A stretch of DNA of 64,000 nucleotides from an uncultured Collinsella sp. (lineage in GTDB: Bacteria > Actinomycetota > Coriobacteriia > Coriobacteriales > Coriobacteriaceae), in the NCBI GenBank assembly GCA_900541025.1, contig UQIL01000001.1:1-64000 (forward strand), read 5' to 3'. Positions 52,050 through 61,531 of this stretch are shown piece by piece (positions within the stretch are counted from its first letter, which is position 1; each line of letters starts with the position of its first letter). The position numbers and the translations under genes are program-made. The notes beneath the pieces were generated by a model. It was not told the origin of the DNA. It made no database searches and saw only the letters and a list, made by a program, of their open reading frames with translations.

Positions 52050-53327
52050 ATGTACGATACGGGATCGACAACGTTTATGCTCATCTGCACCATGCTCGTG
52101 TTTTTAATGACACCGGGTCTGGCGTTTTTCTATGGCGGCCTGTCTAGGCGCAAAAATGTCATCAACACCATGCTCATGTGCTTTGGCGCCATTGGTCTGG
52201 TTGGTGTGCTGTGGATTGTTGCCGGCTGGTCTCTGGCCTATGGCGGCGACGGTTCGAGTCCGTTTATTGGAGGCCTTGACCAGCTGCTGTGCCTGCCGGT
52301 GCTCAACCAGGTGCTGCAGGCGGCCGAGGGCAATGCTGCGGACGGTGTCGTCTACCCTCAGATCATCAACATCGCCTTCCAGATGGCATTTGCCATGATC
52401 ACGGCTGCTATCGTCACGGGCAGCCTGGCCGGCCGCGTTAAGTTCGGTGCCACGACGGCCTTCCTGGGCATTTGGCTGCTCGTGGTCTATGCGCCGCTTG
52501 CTCACATGGTTTGGGGCGGCGAGGGCTCCTTTATCGGCGATATCATCGGCGCGCTCGACTTTGCCGGCGGCGACGTGGTGCACATCTCGTCTGGTCTTAC
52601 GGGCCTGATTCTCTGCTTAATGCTCGGCCGTCGTCGCGGCTTTGGCATGGTGAGCTACCGTCCGCATAACGTGCCGTTTGTGGCGCTGGGAGCCGGCCTG
52701 CTTTGGTTTGGCTGGTTTGGCTTTAACGGCGGCAGCGAGTTCAAGGCCGACGCCGTGGCGGCACTTGCCATCCTCAATACCGTGACGGCCAGCGCGGCGG
52801 GCATGGTCTCGTGGCTTGCCGTCGAGCGCGTGCACACCGGTCGACCCACGCTGGTGGGCGCCAGCACCGGTCTGGTTGCGGGCCTTGTGGTGGTCACGCC
52901 GGGCGCGGGCTTTGTCGAGCCGTGGGCGGCGCTGGTCATGGGCCTGATCGTCTCGCCTGTCTGCTACCTGGCTATCAGCCATCTTAAGACCAGGTTCGGC
53001 TACGACGATGCGCTCGATGCGTTCGGTTGCCACGGCATTGGCGGCATCTTGGGCGGCGTGCTCACGGGCCTGTTCTGCGTGCCGGAGCTTTCGTGGACCG
53101 GTAAGGGCGGCCTGTTCTACACGGGCGACGTGTCGCTGCTCGTCTCGCAGATCTTGGGCATTGTGGTGACGGTCGCTATAGTGCTGGTGCTCGGCTTGGT
53201 GATCGCCGCGGTGGTCAAGGCGCTGTTCCACGGCAGCCTGCGCGTGGACGAGGCCGACGAGGCGCTGGGCCTGGATGCGAGTCAGCACGGCGAGAGCGCC
53301 TACCCTTCGTTCTCCGGACTCGATTAG
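52050..53327 (+). CDS. amtB: Ammonium transporter
   Basis: 425 residues from the ATG at 52050, with GGGAGAG upstream. Eleven membrane helices; hallmark segments are TPGLAFFYGGLSRRKNVINT, LAHMVWGGEGSF, FAGGDVVHISSGLTGL (pore His) and GCHGIGGILGGVLTGLFC (second pore His). It is followed 214 bases later by a PII protein, the classical amtB-glnK pairing, suggesting that PII gates it according to nitrogen state. A palindrome lies in the gap. Confidence 0.95.
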   Translation: MYDTGSTTFMLICTMLVFLMTPGLAFFYGGLSRRKNVINTMLMCFGAIGLVGVLWIVAGWSLAYGGDGSSPFIGGLDQLLCLPVLNQVLQAAEGNAADGVVYPQIINIAFQMAFAMITAAIVTGSLAGRVKFGATTAFLGIWLLVVYAPLAHMVWGGEGSFIGDIIGALDFAGGDVVHISSGLTGLILCLMLGRRRGFGMVSYRPHNVPFVALGAGLLWFGWFGFNGGSEFKADAVAALAILNTVTASAAGMVSWLAVERVHTGRPTLVGASTGLVAGLVVVTPGAGFVEPWAALVMGLIVSPVCYLAISHLKTRFGYDDALDAFGCHGIGGILGGVLTGLFCVPELSWTGKGGLFYTGDVSLLVSQILGIVVTVAIVLVLGLVIAAVVKALFHGSLRVDEADEALGLDASQHGESAYPSFSGLD

Positions 53328-53331
53328 CAGC

Positions 53332-53425
53332 TTCCCCAAGCACCGCACCTCGGCCTTCAATCGTCGTTTGCGTACCTTAAGTACGCGGCACTCCTCTTTC
53401 AGGCCGATCTGCGGCACTTGGGAAA
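53332..53425. repeat. Palindromic element between amtB and the PII gene
   Basis: TTCCCCAAG pairs with CTTGGGAA at the ends, TCGGCCT (53350-53356) with AGGCCGA (53401-53407), and GCGTAC (53370-53375) with GTACGC (53381-53386) around CTTAA. It starts four bases after the amtB stop, so it may form the 3' end of the amtB message. Confidence 0.65.
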
Positions 53426-53541
53426 CCTGCTAAGACCTGTTAGCTGCACTTATCTGATCTACAAGGTTGGTCTGTGGCACCTGGAAAACCCGTGCCATGT
53501 GAGGGTCAATTCATTTCTTTTATTGAAGAGAGGAATTTACT

Positions 53542-53880
53542 ATGAAGAAGATTACGGCGATTGTTCGTGCCGAGAAGCTTGAGGTTCTTAAGGACGCGCT
53601 GTTTGCTGCTGATGTTCGCGGTATGACTATCAACCAGGTGCAGGGCTGCGGTGCGCAACATGGCTGGAAGGAATACGTGCGCGGCAACGAGTTGCTTGTC
53701 AACACGATCCCTAAGGTACAGTTCACCCTCATCTGCGCCGATGAACATGTCGACGGAATTGTCGACATCATCTGCAACGCTGCTCGCACCGGAGCCGTCG
53801 GCGACGGCAAGATCTGGGTCGAGCCGGTCGAAGAAGTTATCCGCATTCGTACCGGCGAACACGGCCCCGCCGCGGTGTAG
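53542..53880 (+). CDS. PII-family nitrogen regulatory protein
   Basis: 112-residue trimeric PII protein that senses ATP/ADP and 2-oxoglutarate and binds AmtB. N-terminal MKKITAIVRAEKLEVLKDAL, T-loop region with NTIPKVQF, and C-terminal GKIWVEPVEEVIRIRTGE match the family. The T-loop residue corresponding to E. coli Tyr51 is Leu51 here (GNELLVN), with a Tyr at 45 instead. Tyr51 is the site uridylylated or adenylylated in other groups, so that control is probably absent. It has TGAAGAGAGGAA upstream and lies beyond amtB. Confidence 0.93.
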   Translation: MKKITAIVRAEKLEVLKDALFAADVRGMTINQVQGCGAQHGWKEYVRGNELLVNTIPKVQFTLICADEHVDGIVDIICNAARTGAVGDGKIWVEPVEEVIRIRTGEHGPAAV

Positions 53881-53961
53881 GACAATCTTTCGCCTGACGG
53901 GCGTGCCTCTCTTGGGGCGCGCCCGTTCTCGTCTACAATATCGTGCAGACGAAGGAGAGGC

Positions 53962-54825
53962 ATGCCCATGATCAAGATGTTTGCGAGTGACTTAGACGGA
54001 ACGCTGCTGAATGCCCTACACGAGGCCGACGGAACCATCCGCCGCGCCATTCGCGAGCTGACCGAAGCCGGGCTGCATGTGGTTCCCGCGACCGGACGCT
54101 CGACGCTGCCGATCGGCGAGCATGGCTTCACAGGTCTGGCACTCGACGCCTGCTGCTCCAACGGATCCATCGTGCGCGACAGCCATGGTGAGGTGCTCAA
54201 GACCTGGACCATCGACCCGCAGGTTACCGAGGAGCTGCTCAAAGCGTTCCCGGACATTTGCTTCGACTGCTCCACGCCCGACGGCATGTTCTCGAGCGGT
54301 TCGTTCGAGATGCACCAGGCGGGCTTTAAAAAGGACAGTCCTATCAAGCGCATCGTGATGCGCGGCATGCGTGCACGTGGCGGGTATCACGAGGAACAGT
54401 ATTTCGACCAGTCGATCGGTGACATCCTGCGTCATGACGTGTGCAAAATCAACTGCCGCGTGACCTCGCCCGAGCTGGAGCGCGACCTTAAGGCATATTT
54501 GGCTGAGCGATCGGACCGCGTGGTCAACGCGCCGTTCGATCCGGTGATGTTCGAGATCACGGACGTGGCGTGCAACAAGGGCGAGAGCGTGGCGTGGCTG
54601 GCGGGCTACTACGGTATTGCCGAGGACGAGGTCGCGGTCTACGGCGACGGCGGCAACGATATCGCCATGCTCAAGCGTTTCCGTCACAGCTACGCGACCA
54701 AAAACGGCAGTGACGCGGCCAAGGCCGCCGCGAGCGTGACCATCGGCAGTTGCATGGTCCACGCCGTTCCCAAGCATATGCTCGCCACCATGCGCAAGCA
54801 AAACTCCCGCACCGTCATCGAATAA
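53962..54825 (+). CDS. Cof-type HAD-superfamily phosphatase
   Basis: 287 residues, AAGGAGAGGC before the ATG. HAD motif I ASDLDGTLL (nucleophile Asp10), motif II PATGRS, motif III Lys in KGESVAWL and motif IV GDGGNDIAML are all present, with the C2B cap typical of Cof/YbiV sugar-phosphate phosphatases. The physiological substrate is unknown. It lies 82 bases after the PII gene and may have its own promoter. Confidence 0.92.
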   Translation: MPMIKMFASDLDGTLLNALHEADGTIRRAIRELTEAGLHVVPATGRSTLPIGEHGFTGLALDACCSNGSIVRDSHGEVLKTWTIDPQVTEELLKAFPDICFDCSTPDGMFSSGSFEMHQAGFKKDSPIKRIVMRGMRARGGYHEEQYFDQSIGDILRHDVCKINCRVTSPELERDLKAYLAERSDRVVNAPFDPVMFEITDVACNKGESVAWLAGYYGIAEDEVAVYGDGGNDIAMLKRFRHSYATKNGSDAAKAAASVTIGSCMVHAVPKHMLATMRKQNSRTVIE

Positions 54826-54879
54826 TGTGACAAAGGGACTGCCCTTCGTCACATCCTAAATATTGCCTTTACGTGTTGA

Positions 54880-54894
54880 TGCACACGGTGTGCA
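54880..54894. promoter_or_regulatory. Palindromic candidate operator of the TetR gene
   Basis: TGCACACGGTGTGCA is a near-perfect 15-bp palindrome with a central G. A related TGTGCAATAGCGCACA follows at about 54908-54923. Both lie in the promoter region 50-65 bases before the TTG start of the TetR gene, with TTGATG and AATAAT as possible -35/-10 boxes. Confidence 0.5.
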
Positions 54895-54945
54895 ATAATA
54901 CTCGCACTGTGCAATAGCGCACAGGCTGAGTAACAAGGAGGACGC

Positions 54946-55656
54946 TTGTCCCAGCTCGAGAAATGCGATCGCCGGTCCCTTCGCTCGCAGCGTGCCCTTC
55001 GCCAGGCGCTTGCCAGCGAGCTTGCCGAAAGCGGCGACTTTTCGCGCATTAACGTCGCGTCGCTCACCGAGCGCGCCGGTCTTACACGCCGCACGTTCTA
55101 TTCGCACTACCGCGATATCCCCGACTTTATCAATCAAATCGAGGACGGCTTGTTGGCCGAGATCCGTGAGCGCATTGAGCTCATCACCGCAGCTCAGCTG
55201 CCCGACCTCTATCACAACATCGATGAGCTCGAGCCGGCACCCGGTTCGGTTGAGCTGCTGCGTTATCTTGCGGCCAACCGCGACTTAATCGGTGCGCTGC
55301 TGGGTCCGGGCGGCGACCAGGCCTTCATTAAAAGGATTATCGACACCGCACGTGAGGCTGTGGTGCCGCGTGCACAGACGGGCATTTTGGGCCTGGCGCT
55401 GGGCACGTTCTTTGACTACTACGTCACCTACGTCGTGAGTGCCGAGGTCGGCATGATTCAGCGCTGGTTTGAGCGTGGGCTCACCGAATCGCCCGAGGCC
55501 ATGGCGCGCATTATGACGGTGCTCGCTTTTGTGCGCCCCGGTGACCTGTATGGCCAACCTATCGATATCAACGTGCCGGAATACGGCATGAAGCTATTGA
55601 ACTTGCAGCTCGAGGACGCGGCCGACACCGCCGCAACCGTCGAGTCCAACAACTAA
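54946..55656 (+). CDS. TetR-family transcriptional regulator
   Basis: 236 residues, TTG start (AAGGAGGACGC ahead). N-terminal TetR helix-turn-helix (INVASLTERAGLTRRTFYSH then YRDIPDFINQIEDGL); the C-terminal ligand domain resembles the TetR_C_8 type (TGILGLALGTFFDYYVTYVV). It is 11 bases upstream of the giant activase gene, so it probably controls that gene and itself through the palindromes at 54880. The ligand is unknown, maybe an acyl-CoA-linked metabolite. Confidence 0.9.
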   Translation: MSQLEKCDRRSLRSQRALRQALASELAESGDFSRINVASLTERAGLTRRTFYSHYRDIPDFINQIEDGLLAEIRERIELITAAQLPDLYHNIDELEPAPGSVELLRYLAANRDLIGALLGPGGDQAFIKRIIDTAREAVVPRAQTGILGLALGTFFDYYVTYVVSAEVGMIQRWFERGLTESPEAMARIMTVLAFVRPGDLYGQPIDINVPEYGMKLLNLQLEDAADTAATVESNN

Positions 55657-55667
55657 GAGGAGAGACA

Positions 55668-58600
55668 ATGAGCAAACTCGTCGAGGGCATTAAGGACCGT
55701 ATGGTCGCTGCCGCACGCGAGGCCGCGCCCGCCGTGGTGGACGCCGCGCAGAAGGCCGCGACTGCCGCTGCCGAGAAGGTTGCCGAGGCGGTTGCCGAGG
55801 CCAAGAATGCGGCGGGGGAGACGCTTGCCGCCGACGCAGCCACGTCCGTCGTCGCCGAGCCCGCAGTCGCCACCGCCGCCCAGGCCCCCGAAGGCGCGAT
55901 CTTCAACCCCGAGAACGCTCGTGGCAACCTGCACCTGGGCATCGACGTGGGCTCTACCACCGTTAAGCTCGCCGTGCTCAACGACGACAACCAGATCGTC
56001 TACGCCAAGTACCAGCGCCACCACACCGACGTCCGCGCCTGCGCCCGCGACCTGTTCGAGGGCGCTGCGACCGTGCTGCCGGCTGCCCAAATGACCTGCG
56101 CCATCACCGGTTCGGGCGGCCTGCTGCTGTCCCAGTGGCTCGACCTGGAGTTTGTCCAGGAGGTCATCGCCAGCAAGCGTGCCGTCGAGACCCTCATCCC
56201 GGCCACCGATGTCGCCATTGAGCTGGGCGGCGAGGATGCCAAGATCATCTACTTCGACAACGGCATCGAGCAGCGCATGAACGGCACCTGCGCCGGCGGC
56301 ACGGGCGCGTTCATCGATCAGATGGCCACCCTGCTGCACACCGATGCCAGCGGCCTCAACGAGCTCGCGGCCAACGCCACCACCATCTATCCCATCGCCA
56401 GCCGCTGCGGCGTCTTTGCCAAGACCGACGTGCAGCCGCTGCTCAACGAGGGCGCCCGCCCCGAGGACGTGGCCGCCTCCATCTTCCAGGCCGTCGTGAC
56501 CCAGACCATCTCGGGTCTGGCGTGCGGCCGTCCGATCCGCGGCAACGTCGCCTTCCTGGGCGGCCCGCTGCAGTATCTCTCCGAGCTGCGCCACCGCTTC
56601 TACCTCACGCTCAGCCTGGACGAGGAGCACCGTATCGTGCCCCAAAACGCTCACCTGTTTGTGGCGAGCGGCGCCGCCATGGCGCACGAGTCCAACAAGC
56701 TCAGCACGTTCCCGCAGCTCATCGAGGCCATTGATGCCCTGGGTGACACACAGGGTGCCGAGGTCGAGCGCCTGGACCCGCTCTTTGCCACCGACGAGGA
56801 CTTTGCCGAGTTCAAGACCCGCCACGACACCGAGGTCGTCCCCAAGGGCAAGCTCGACGGCTACACCGGCCGCGTGTTCATCGGCATCGACGCCGGTTCC
56901 ACCACCATGAAGGCCGCGCTCGTGGGCGAGGACGGTCAGCTGCTGCACACCTGGTACGGCAACAACAACGGCGACATCCTGGGCACGGCCAAGGTCATCA
57001 TGGCCGATTTCTACAACCACATCCCCGCGGGCTGCACCATCGGCCACGTGACCACCACAGGCTACGGCGAGGCGCTGCTCATCGAGGCCCTCAAGGCCGA
57101 CTCCGGCGAGATTGAGACCGTTGCGCACCTGCGCGGCGCCAAGGCATTCCTGCCCGGCGTCGAGTTTATTCTGGACATTGGCGGCCAGGACATGAAGTGC
57201 CTGCGCGTCAAGGACGGCGTGATTGAGCACATCATGCTCAACGAGGCTTGCTCGTCGGGCTGCGGCAGCTTTATCGAGAGTTTCGCCGTGTCTATGAACA
57301 TGGACGTGCGCGCGTTCGCCGACGCCGCCATCCATGCCAAGGCCCCGGTCGACCTGGGCAGTCGCTGCACGGTCTTTATGAACTCGCGCGTCAAGCAGGC
57401 GCAAAAGGAAGGCGCCACGGTGGGCGACATCGCGGCCGGCCTGTCCTATTCCGTCATCAAGAATGCCCTGTTCAAGGTCATTAAGCTGCGCGACCCCAAG
57501 GAGATCGGCAGCCAGGTGATCGTTCAGGGCGGCACCTTTATGTCCGACGCCACGCTGCGTGCGTTTGAGCAGCTTACCGGCGTTCATGCTGTGCGCCCCG
57601 ACATTGCCGGCTGCATGGGCGCCTACGGTGCGGCACTGCTCGCCCGCGATCGCGCCGGCGCCGACGGCATCTCGACCATCCTTTCTGCCGAGGACATCGC
57701 GCACCTCACCGTGACGCAAAAGCATGTCCGCTGCGGTCGCTGCTCCAACAACTGCCAGCTTACCGTCAACGACTTTGGCGGCGGTAGGCGCTTCATTACC
57801 GGCAACCGCTGCGAGAAGGGCGCCGGCCACAAAAAGCAGAAGACTGAGGCCCCCAACCTTTTCAAAAAGAAAAACGAGCTGCTCTTTAACCGCGAGATCC
57901 TGAGTCCCGACGAGGCCCCGCGCGGCACCGTGGGTATCCCGCGCGCACTCAACATGTACGAGAACTACCCCTTCTGGCACGCGTTCTTTACGCGCCTGGG
58001 CTTTAGCGTGCAGCTGTCCGACCAGTCGAGCAAAAAGACCTACCAGGCGGGCATCGAGTCCATGCCGTCCGAGAGCGTGTGCTACCCGGCAAAGATGAGC
58101 CACGGCCATGTGATGAACCTCATCGACCGCGATGTCGACTTCATCTGGATGCCGTGCGTGCGCTGGGAGCGCAAGGAGGATCCGACGGCTGGCAACTGTT
58201 ACAACTGCCCCATCGTCATGAGCTACCCCACAGCGCTGGCGCTCAACATCGACGAGATTCGCGAACAGAACATCGAGTTCCTGTATCCGTTTGTGCCGTA
58301 TCACGATAAGACCGAGCTTAAGCGCCGTCTGTACCAGGTGCTCGCCGTCGACCGTGTGGCCGATGCTGAGGCCGGTCGCGGCCGCGTGCGCGGTCCCAAG
58401 ATCACGCGCTCCGAGGTCGATGCCGCCGTCAACGCTGCCTTTGAGGCCGATGCGCGTTTCCACGAGGACATCCAGACCATGGGCGAGGAGGCTCTTAAGT
58501 GGGTCGAGGACCACGGCGGCCACGGCATCGTACTCGCCGGCCGTCCCTACCACAACGACCCCGAGATCAACCACGCCCTGCCCGAGCTTATCTCGAGCTT

Positions 58601-60458
58601 TGGCTTTGCGGTCTTTACCGAGGATTCGCTCGCGCATCTGGTAAAGCCCGAGCGTCCGATTCGCGTCGTTGACCAGTGGATGTACCACAGCCGCCTGTAC
58701 GCCGTCGCCCGTTTTGTGACGATGCGCAACGACCTGGACCTGATTCAGCTCAACTCTTTCGGCTGCGGTCTCGATGCCCTGACTACCGACCAGGTGCAGG
58801 AGATCCTGGAGGCCAGCGGCAAGATCTACACCGTGCTCAAGATCGACGAGGTGTCCAACCTGGGTGCCGCGCGCATCCGCATCCGCTCGCTCATGGCGGC
58901 GCTCAAGGACCAGGAGGCCGAGCGCTTGGCCGAGGCCACGGCCGCGGGCGAGGCCTACGAGCAGGGCGATGCCGCGCCGGTGACGCCCTCCACGGATGCC
59001 CCCGCGTTCGCGAGCCGCAAGTACACGTTTGAGGCGCAGCGCGAGAGTGCTTCGACCGCGTGGCCCAAGGTGCCCTTTACCGAGCAGATGCGCGAGGAGG
59101 GCTACACCATCCTGTGCCCGCAGATGGCGCCGATCCACTTTGACCTGGTCAAAGAGGTGTTCCGCGGTGCCGGCTACAACTTGGAGCTGCTGCCCTCGAC
59201 CGACCACGATGCCGTCGAGGCTGGCCTGCGCTACGTGAACAATGACATTTGCTATCCGTCGATCCTGGTGACGGGCCAGATTATGGAGGCCATCGAGAGC
59301 GGTCGGTACGACCTGTCCAAGACGGCCGTGGTTATCAGCCAGACCGGCGGCGGCTGCCGTGCCACCAACTACATCGCACTCATCCGCAAGGCCCTGCGCG
59401 AGAGCGGCCACCCCGAGATCCCGGTGATCTCGCTTTCGGCCGTGGCGCTCGGTGAGGACAACCCCGGCTTTAAGATTACGCCGGCACTGCTTAAGCAGGC
59501 AGTCTACGCATTGCTCTTTGGTGACGTCATGATGCAGATGCTCTATCGTTGCCGCCCGTACGAGGCCACGCCCGGTGCCGCCAACGCACTCTACGAGGAG
59601 TACATGGCGCGCGCCCGCAAGCTGGCGCCTAAGTTCAACAGGCACAACTACACCAAGCTTGCGCGTGAGGCCATCCGCGCGTTCGACACCATGCCGCTCG
59701 TGGGCGAGGGTACTAAGCCGCGCGTGGGCGTGGTCGGTGAGATCTTGGTCAAGTTCCACCCTACGGCCAACAACCACGTGGTCGATGTCATCGAGCGCGA
59801 GGGCTGCGAGGCCGTGGTGCCGGGTCTGCTCGACTTCTTCTTGTACTCCATGAGCAACGCCGAGCTGCAGAAGGACGAGCTGGGTAGCTCTGCTACCACG
59901 CGCGCTGGTATGCAGGCGCTCATCAAGCTTGTGGACTGGATGCGTACGCCGGTGGAGGAGATGCTCGAAAAGTCCCGCCGCTTTGAGGCGCCCGAGCGCA
60001 TCGGCACCATGGCGGACAAGGCCCGCACGGTGCTTTCGGTGTGCAACAACATGGGAGAGGGCTGGTTGCTCACGGCCGAGATGCTCGACCTGATTGACCA
60101 TGGCGCACCTAACATCATCTGCACGCAGCCCTTCGCGTGCCTGCCTAACCACGTGGTGGGCAAGGCCGTGATCAAGGAACTGCGCCGTCAGCACCCCGAG
60201 AGCAATATCGTCGCGGTGGACTACGACCCCGGTGCGTCCGAGGTCAACCAGCTCAACCGCATTAAGCTCATGATCAGCGTGGCCAAGGAAAACATGCGCG
60301 CCGGTAAGGGCTTTAAGCTCGAGAAGGTGGCGCCGCTCGCGATGGACGAGGTCACCGGCCAGATGCGTGCCCATGATGGCTGCGTGAGCTGTGGCTCGGT
60401 CGATGAGAGCGCCGTGGCGTCGGTCGCTGAGCGCCTGGGACGCGGCATTAAGAAGTAG
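55668..60458 (+). CDS. Giant acyl-CoA dehydratase activase-related protein
   Basis: 1596 residues. After an Ala/Glu-rich amphipathic lead of about 85 residues come two ASKHA ATPase domains of the BadF/HgdC activase type (LGIDVGSTTVKLAVL near residue 90, IGIDAGSTTMKAALV near 405, with GGTGAFIDQM and SSGCGSFIE cluster-binding loops). A DUF2229 region with CGRCSNNCQL and CEKGAG follows (about 685-730), then HgdB-like dehydratase domains (about 760-1596, with DICYPSILVTGQ). Ordinary activases have about 260 residues, so this is the fused all-in-one form found in many anaerobes. It is presumed to couple ATP hydrolysis to low-potential electron transfer; its substrate is unknown. It is coupled to a TetR gene. 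Confidence 0.92.
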   Translation: MSKLVEGIKDRMVAAAREAAPAVVDAAQKAATAAAEKVAEAVAEAKNAAGETLAADAATSVVAEPAVATAAQAPEGAIFNPENARGNLHLGIDVGSTTVKLAVLNDDNQIVYAKYQRHHTDVRACARDLFEGAATVLPAAQMTCAITGSGGLLLSQWLDLEFVQEVIASKRAVETLIPATDVAIELGGEDAKIIYFDNGIEQRMNGTCAGGTGAFIDQMATLLHTDASGLNELAANATTIYPIASRCGVFAKTDVQPLLNEGARPEDVAASIFQAVVTQTISGLACGRPIRGNVAFLGGPLQYLSELRHRFYLTLSLDEEHRIVPQNAHLFVASGAAMAHESNKLSTFPQLIEAIDALGDTQGAEVERLDPLFATDEDFAEFKTRHDTEVVPKGKLDGYTGRVFIGIDAGSTTMKAALVGEDGQLLHTWYGNNNGDILGTAKVIMADFYNHIPAGCTIGHVTTTGYGEALLIEALKADSGEIETVAHLRGAKAFLPGVEFILDIGGQDMKCLRVKDGVIEHIMLNEACSSGCGSFIESFAVSMNMDVRAFADAAIHAKAPVDLGSRCTVFMNSRVKQAQKEGATVGDIAAGLSYSVIKNALFKVIKLRDPKEIGSQVIVQGGTFMSDATLRAFEQLTGVHAVRPDIAGCMGAYGAALLARDRAGADGISTILSAEDIAHLTVTQKHVRCGRCSNNCQLTVNDFGGGRRFITGNRCEKGAGHKKQKTEAPNLFKKKNELLFNREILSPDEAPRGTVGIPRALNMYENYPFWHAFFTRLGFSVQLSDQSSKKTYQAGIESMPSESVCYPAKMSHGHVMNLIDRDVDFIWMPCVRWERKEDPTAGNCYNCPIVMSYPTALALNIDEIREQNIEFLYPFVPYHDKTELKRRLYQVLAVDRVADAEAGRGRVRGPKITRSEVDAAVNAAFEADARFHEDIQTMGEEALKWVEDHGGHGIVLAGRPYHNDPEINHALPELISSFGFAVFTEDSLAHLVKPERPIRVVDQWMYHSRLYAVARFVTMRNDLDLIQLNSFGCGLDALTTDQVQEILEASGKIYTVLKIDEVSNLGAARIRIRSLMAALKDQEAERLAEATAAGEAYEQGDAAPVTPSTDAPAFASRKYTFEAQRESASTAWPKVPFTEQMREEGYTILCPQMAPIHFDLVKEVFRGAGYNLELLPSTDHDAVEAGLRYVNNDICYPSILVTGQIMEAIESGRYDLSKTAVVISQTGGGCRATNYIALIRKALRESGHPEIPVISLSAVALGEDNPGFKITPALLKQAVYALLFGDVMMQMLYRCRPYEATPGAANALYEEYMARARKLAPKFNRHNYTKLAREAIRAFDTMPLVGEGTKPRVGVVGEILVKFHPTANNHVVDVIEREGCEAVVPGLLDFFLYSMSNAELQKDELGSSATTRAGMQALIKLVDWMRTPVEEMLEKSRRFEAPERIGTMADKARTVLSVCNNMGEGWLLTAEMLDLIDHGAPNIICTQPFACLPNHVVGKAVIKELRRQHPESNIVAVDYDPGASEVNQLNRIKLMISVAKENMRAGKGFKLEKVAPLAMDEVTGQMRAHDGCVSCGSVDESAVASVAERLGRGIKK

Positions 60459-60486
60459 ACGGCCCGCTTTGGGCTAGATGTGAGGC

Positions 60487-60523
60487 AAACGGGTGGTAGC
60501 CGTACCGGCTACCACCCGTTTTT
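60487..60523 (+). terminator. Intrinsic terminator of the activase gene
   Basis: AAACGGGTGGTAGCC and GGCTACCACCCGTTT pair perfectly with a five-base loop, followed by TTGC, 28 bases beyond the stop. Confidence 0.85.
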
Positions 60524-60543
60524 GCTGGACATATGTTGCGCAA

Positions 60544-60764
60544 ATGACCTTGCTACAGCCTTCCGTGGGCTTGTCCGATTTTTGGGCCGGTTCGGGCTTT
60601 GAAGACAAGTTATTGCAGGCCCAGGGCGATTTCTCGCTCAATGCAGGCCAGCACGGTGTGATCTATCTGCCAAACGACGAGATGATCGCTGCGGACTGCC
60701 CATCGCCACCTACGAGATGGAAGCCGAGAAGTACATCTACCGCGTGTACAAGTACGAGCTGTAG
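60544..60764 (+). pseudogene. Frameshifted gene remnant
   Basis: Two consecutive protein-like stretches in different frames: TLLQPSVGLSDFWAGSGFED ... LNAGQHGVIYLPNDEMIAAD up to about 60690, then GLPIATYEMEAEKYIYRVYK-YEL ending at the TAG at 60762. A small indel near 60690 would join them. No start codon is convincing and the family is not recognised. The 430 bases around it (60525-60954) hold no other gene. Confidence 0.4.
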
Positions 60765-60954
60765 CGCTGCGCTTAGGTTTGACCAATGGAGTATGAAAAC
60801 ACGCCGTTCGCCGATGTCCCCTCCGCGAGTGGCAGCCATATGGTTTGATGTCAGAAACATATAGTTGTCACCAGCCTGCTGGCGACGTTCCCCCTGATAT
60901 CTGAGGTTCCAGGTATGTTTCGCGCTCCGTTAAACAACTATCGGTTGGGCTAGC

Positions 60955-61404
60955 ATGGGTCGCCGTGCTATTTCGATAACCCTTGCAGTGGTCTGCCTGG
61001 CTGTGCTCCTGGGCGCTACAGGGCTGTTTTCTATAAGTCGAGAAACGTCCTATATGCAGGAATGCGCTTCCGAAGGGTTTGCCATTGATGGTTTCTATCG
61101 GGATGACAAAACGAGTCTGGAAATCCTGGCCTTTCATGAGGAGGATGGCTGTCGATGGCAACTGGTCAACAAAGACGGAAGCAGTGTTGACGGGCAGTTT
61201 AAGCGTACGGATGACCCCAACATCCTGTTATTAAAGAAGGAAAACGGCGAAGAATTTGGTACGGTCCACGTGGCGTATATGTCACGCCGACGCGAGCAGG
61301 GCCAGCTCTATCTATTTAGAGATAGCAAAGTGACCCGATTTTATCTGGTGAGCACCAAGCCTACGTTTACGGTGGAGTCTGGCGATGTCGATGCGGACAT
61401 CTGA
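60955..61404 (+). CDS. Small membrane-anchored or secreted hypothetical protein
   Basis: 149 residues. An N-terminal hydrophobic segment (SITLAVVCLAVLLGATGLF) is followed by a soluble beta-rich part (GFAIDGFYRDDKTSLEILAF ... RFYLVSTKPTFTVESG). No lipobox is seen, so the helix is probably an uncleaved anchor or signal. The ribosome-binding site is weak. A terminator follows at 61425. No known domain. The coding quality of the upstream pseudogene region suggests a locus under turnover. Confidence 0.7.
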   Translation: MGRRAISITLAVVCLAVLLGATGLFSISRETSYMQECASEGFAIDGFYRDDKTSLEILAFHEEDGCRWQLVNKDGSSVDGQFKRTDDPNILLLKKENGEEFGTVHVAYMSRRREQGQLYLFRDSKVTRFYLVSTKPTFTVESGDVDADI

Positions 61405-61424
61405 TTCACGGCAATAAAACAGCG

Positions 61425-61459
61425 AGCGGGGCTCGGGTGTGAACTACGTCCCGCTTTTT
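61425..61459 (+). terminator. Terminator after the small anchored protein
   Basis: AGCGGG (61425-61430) and CCCGCT (61450-61455) followed by TTTTG; the loop is long (19 bases), so it is of moderate strength. Confidence 0.5.
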
Positions 61460-61531
61460 GCTTGTGCCTGCGTCGCGTCTGAGCCTCGCCGCGACTTGCG
61501 CCTGTGCGCGGGAGCCATCCCATGCTCCGCA

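Noticed and set aside
55653..60374. 1573-codon antisense open frame opposite the activase gene
   Set aside because: Shadow frame with Arg/Gly/Val/His-biased composition; the plus-strand protein has clear domains.
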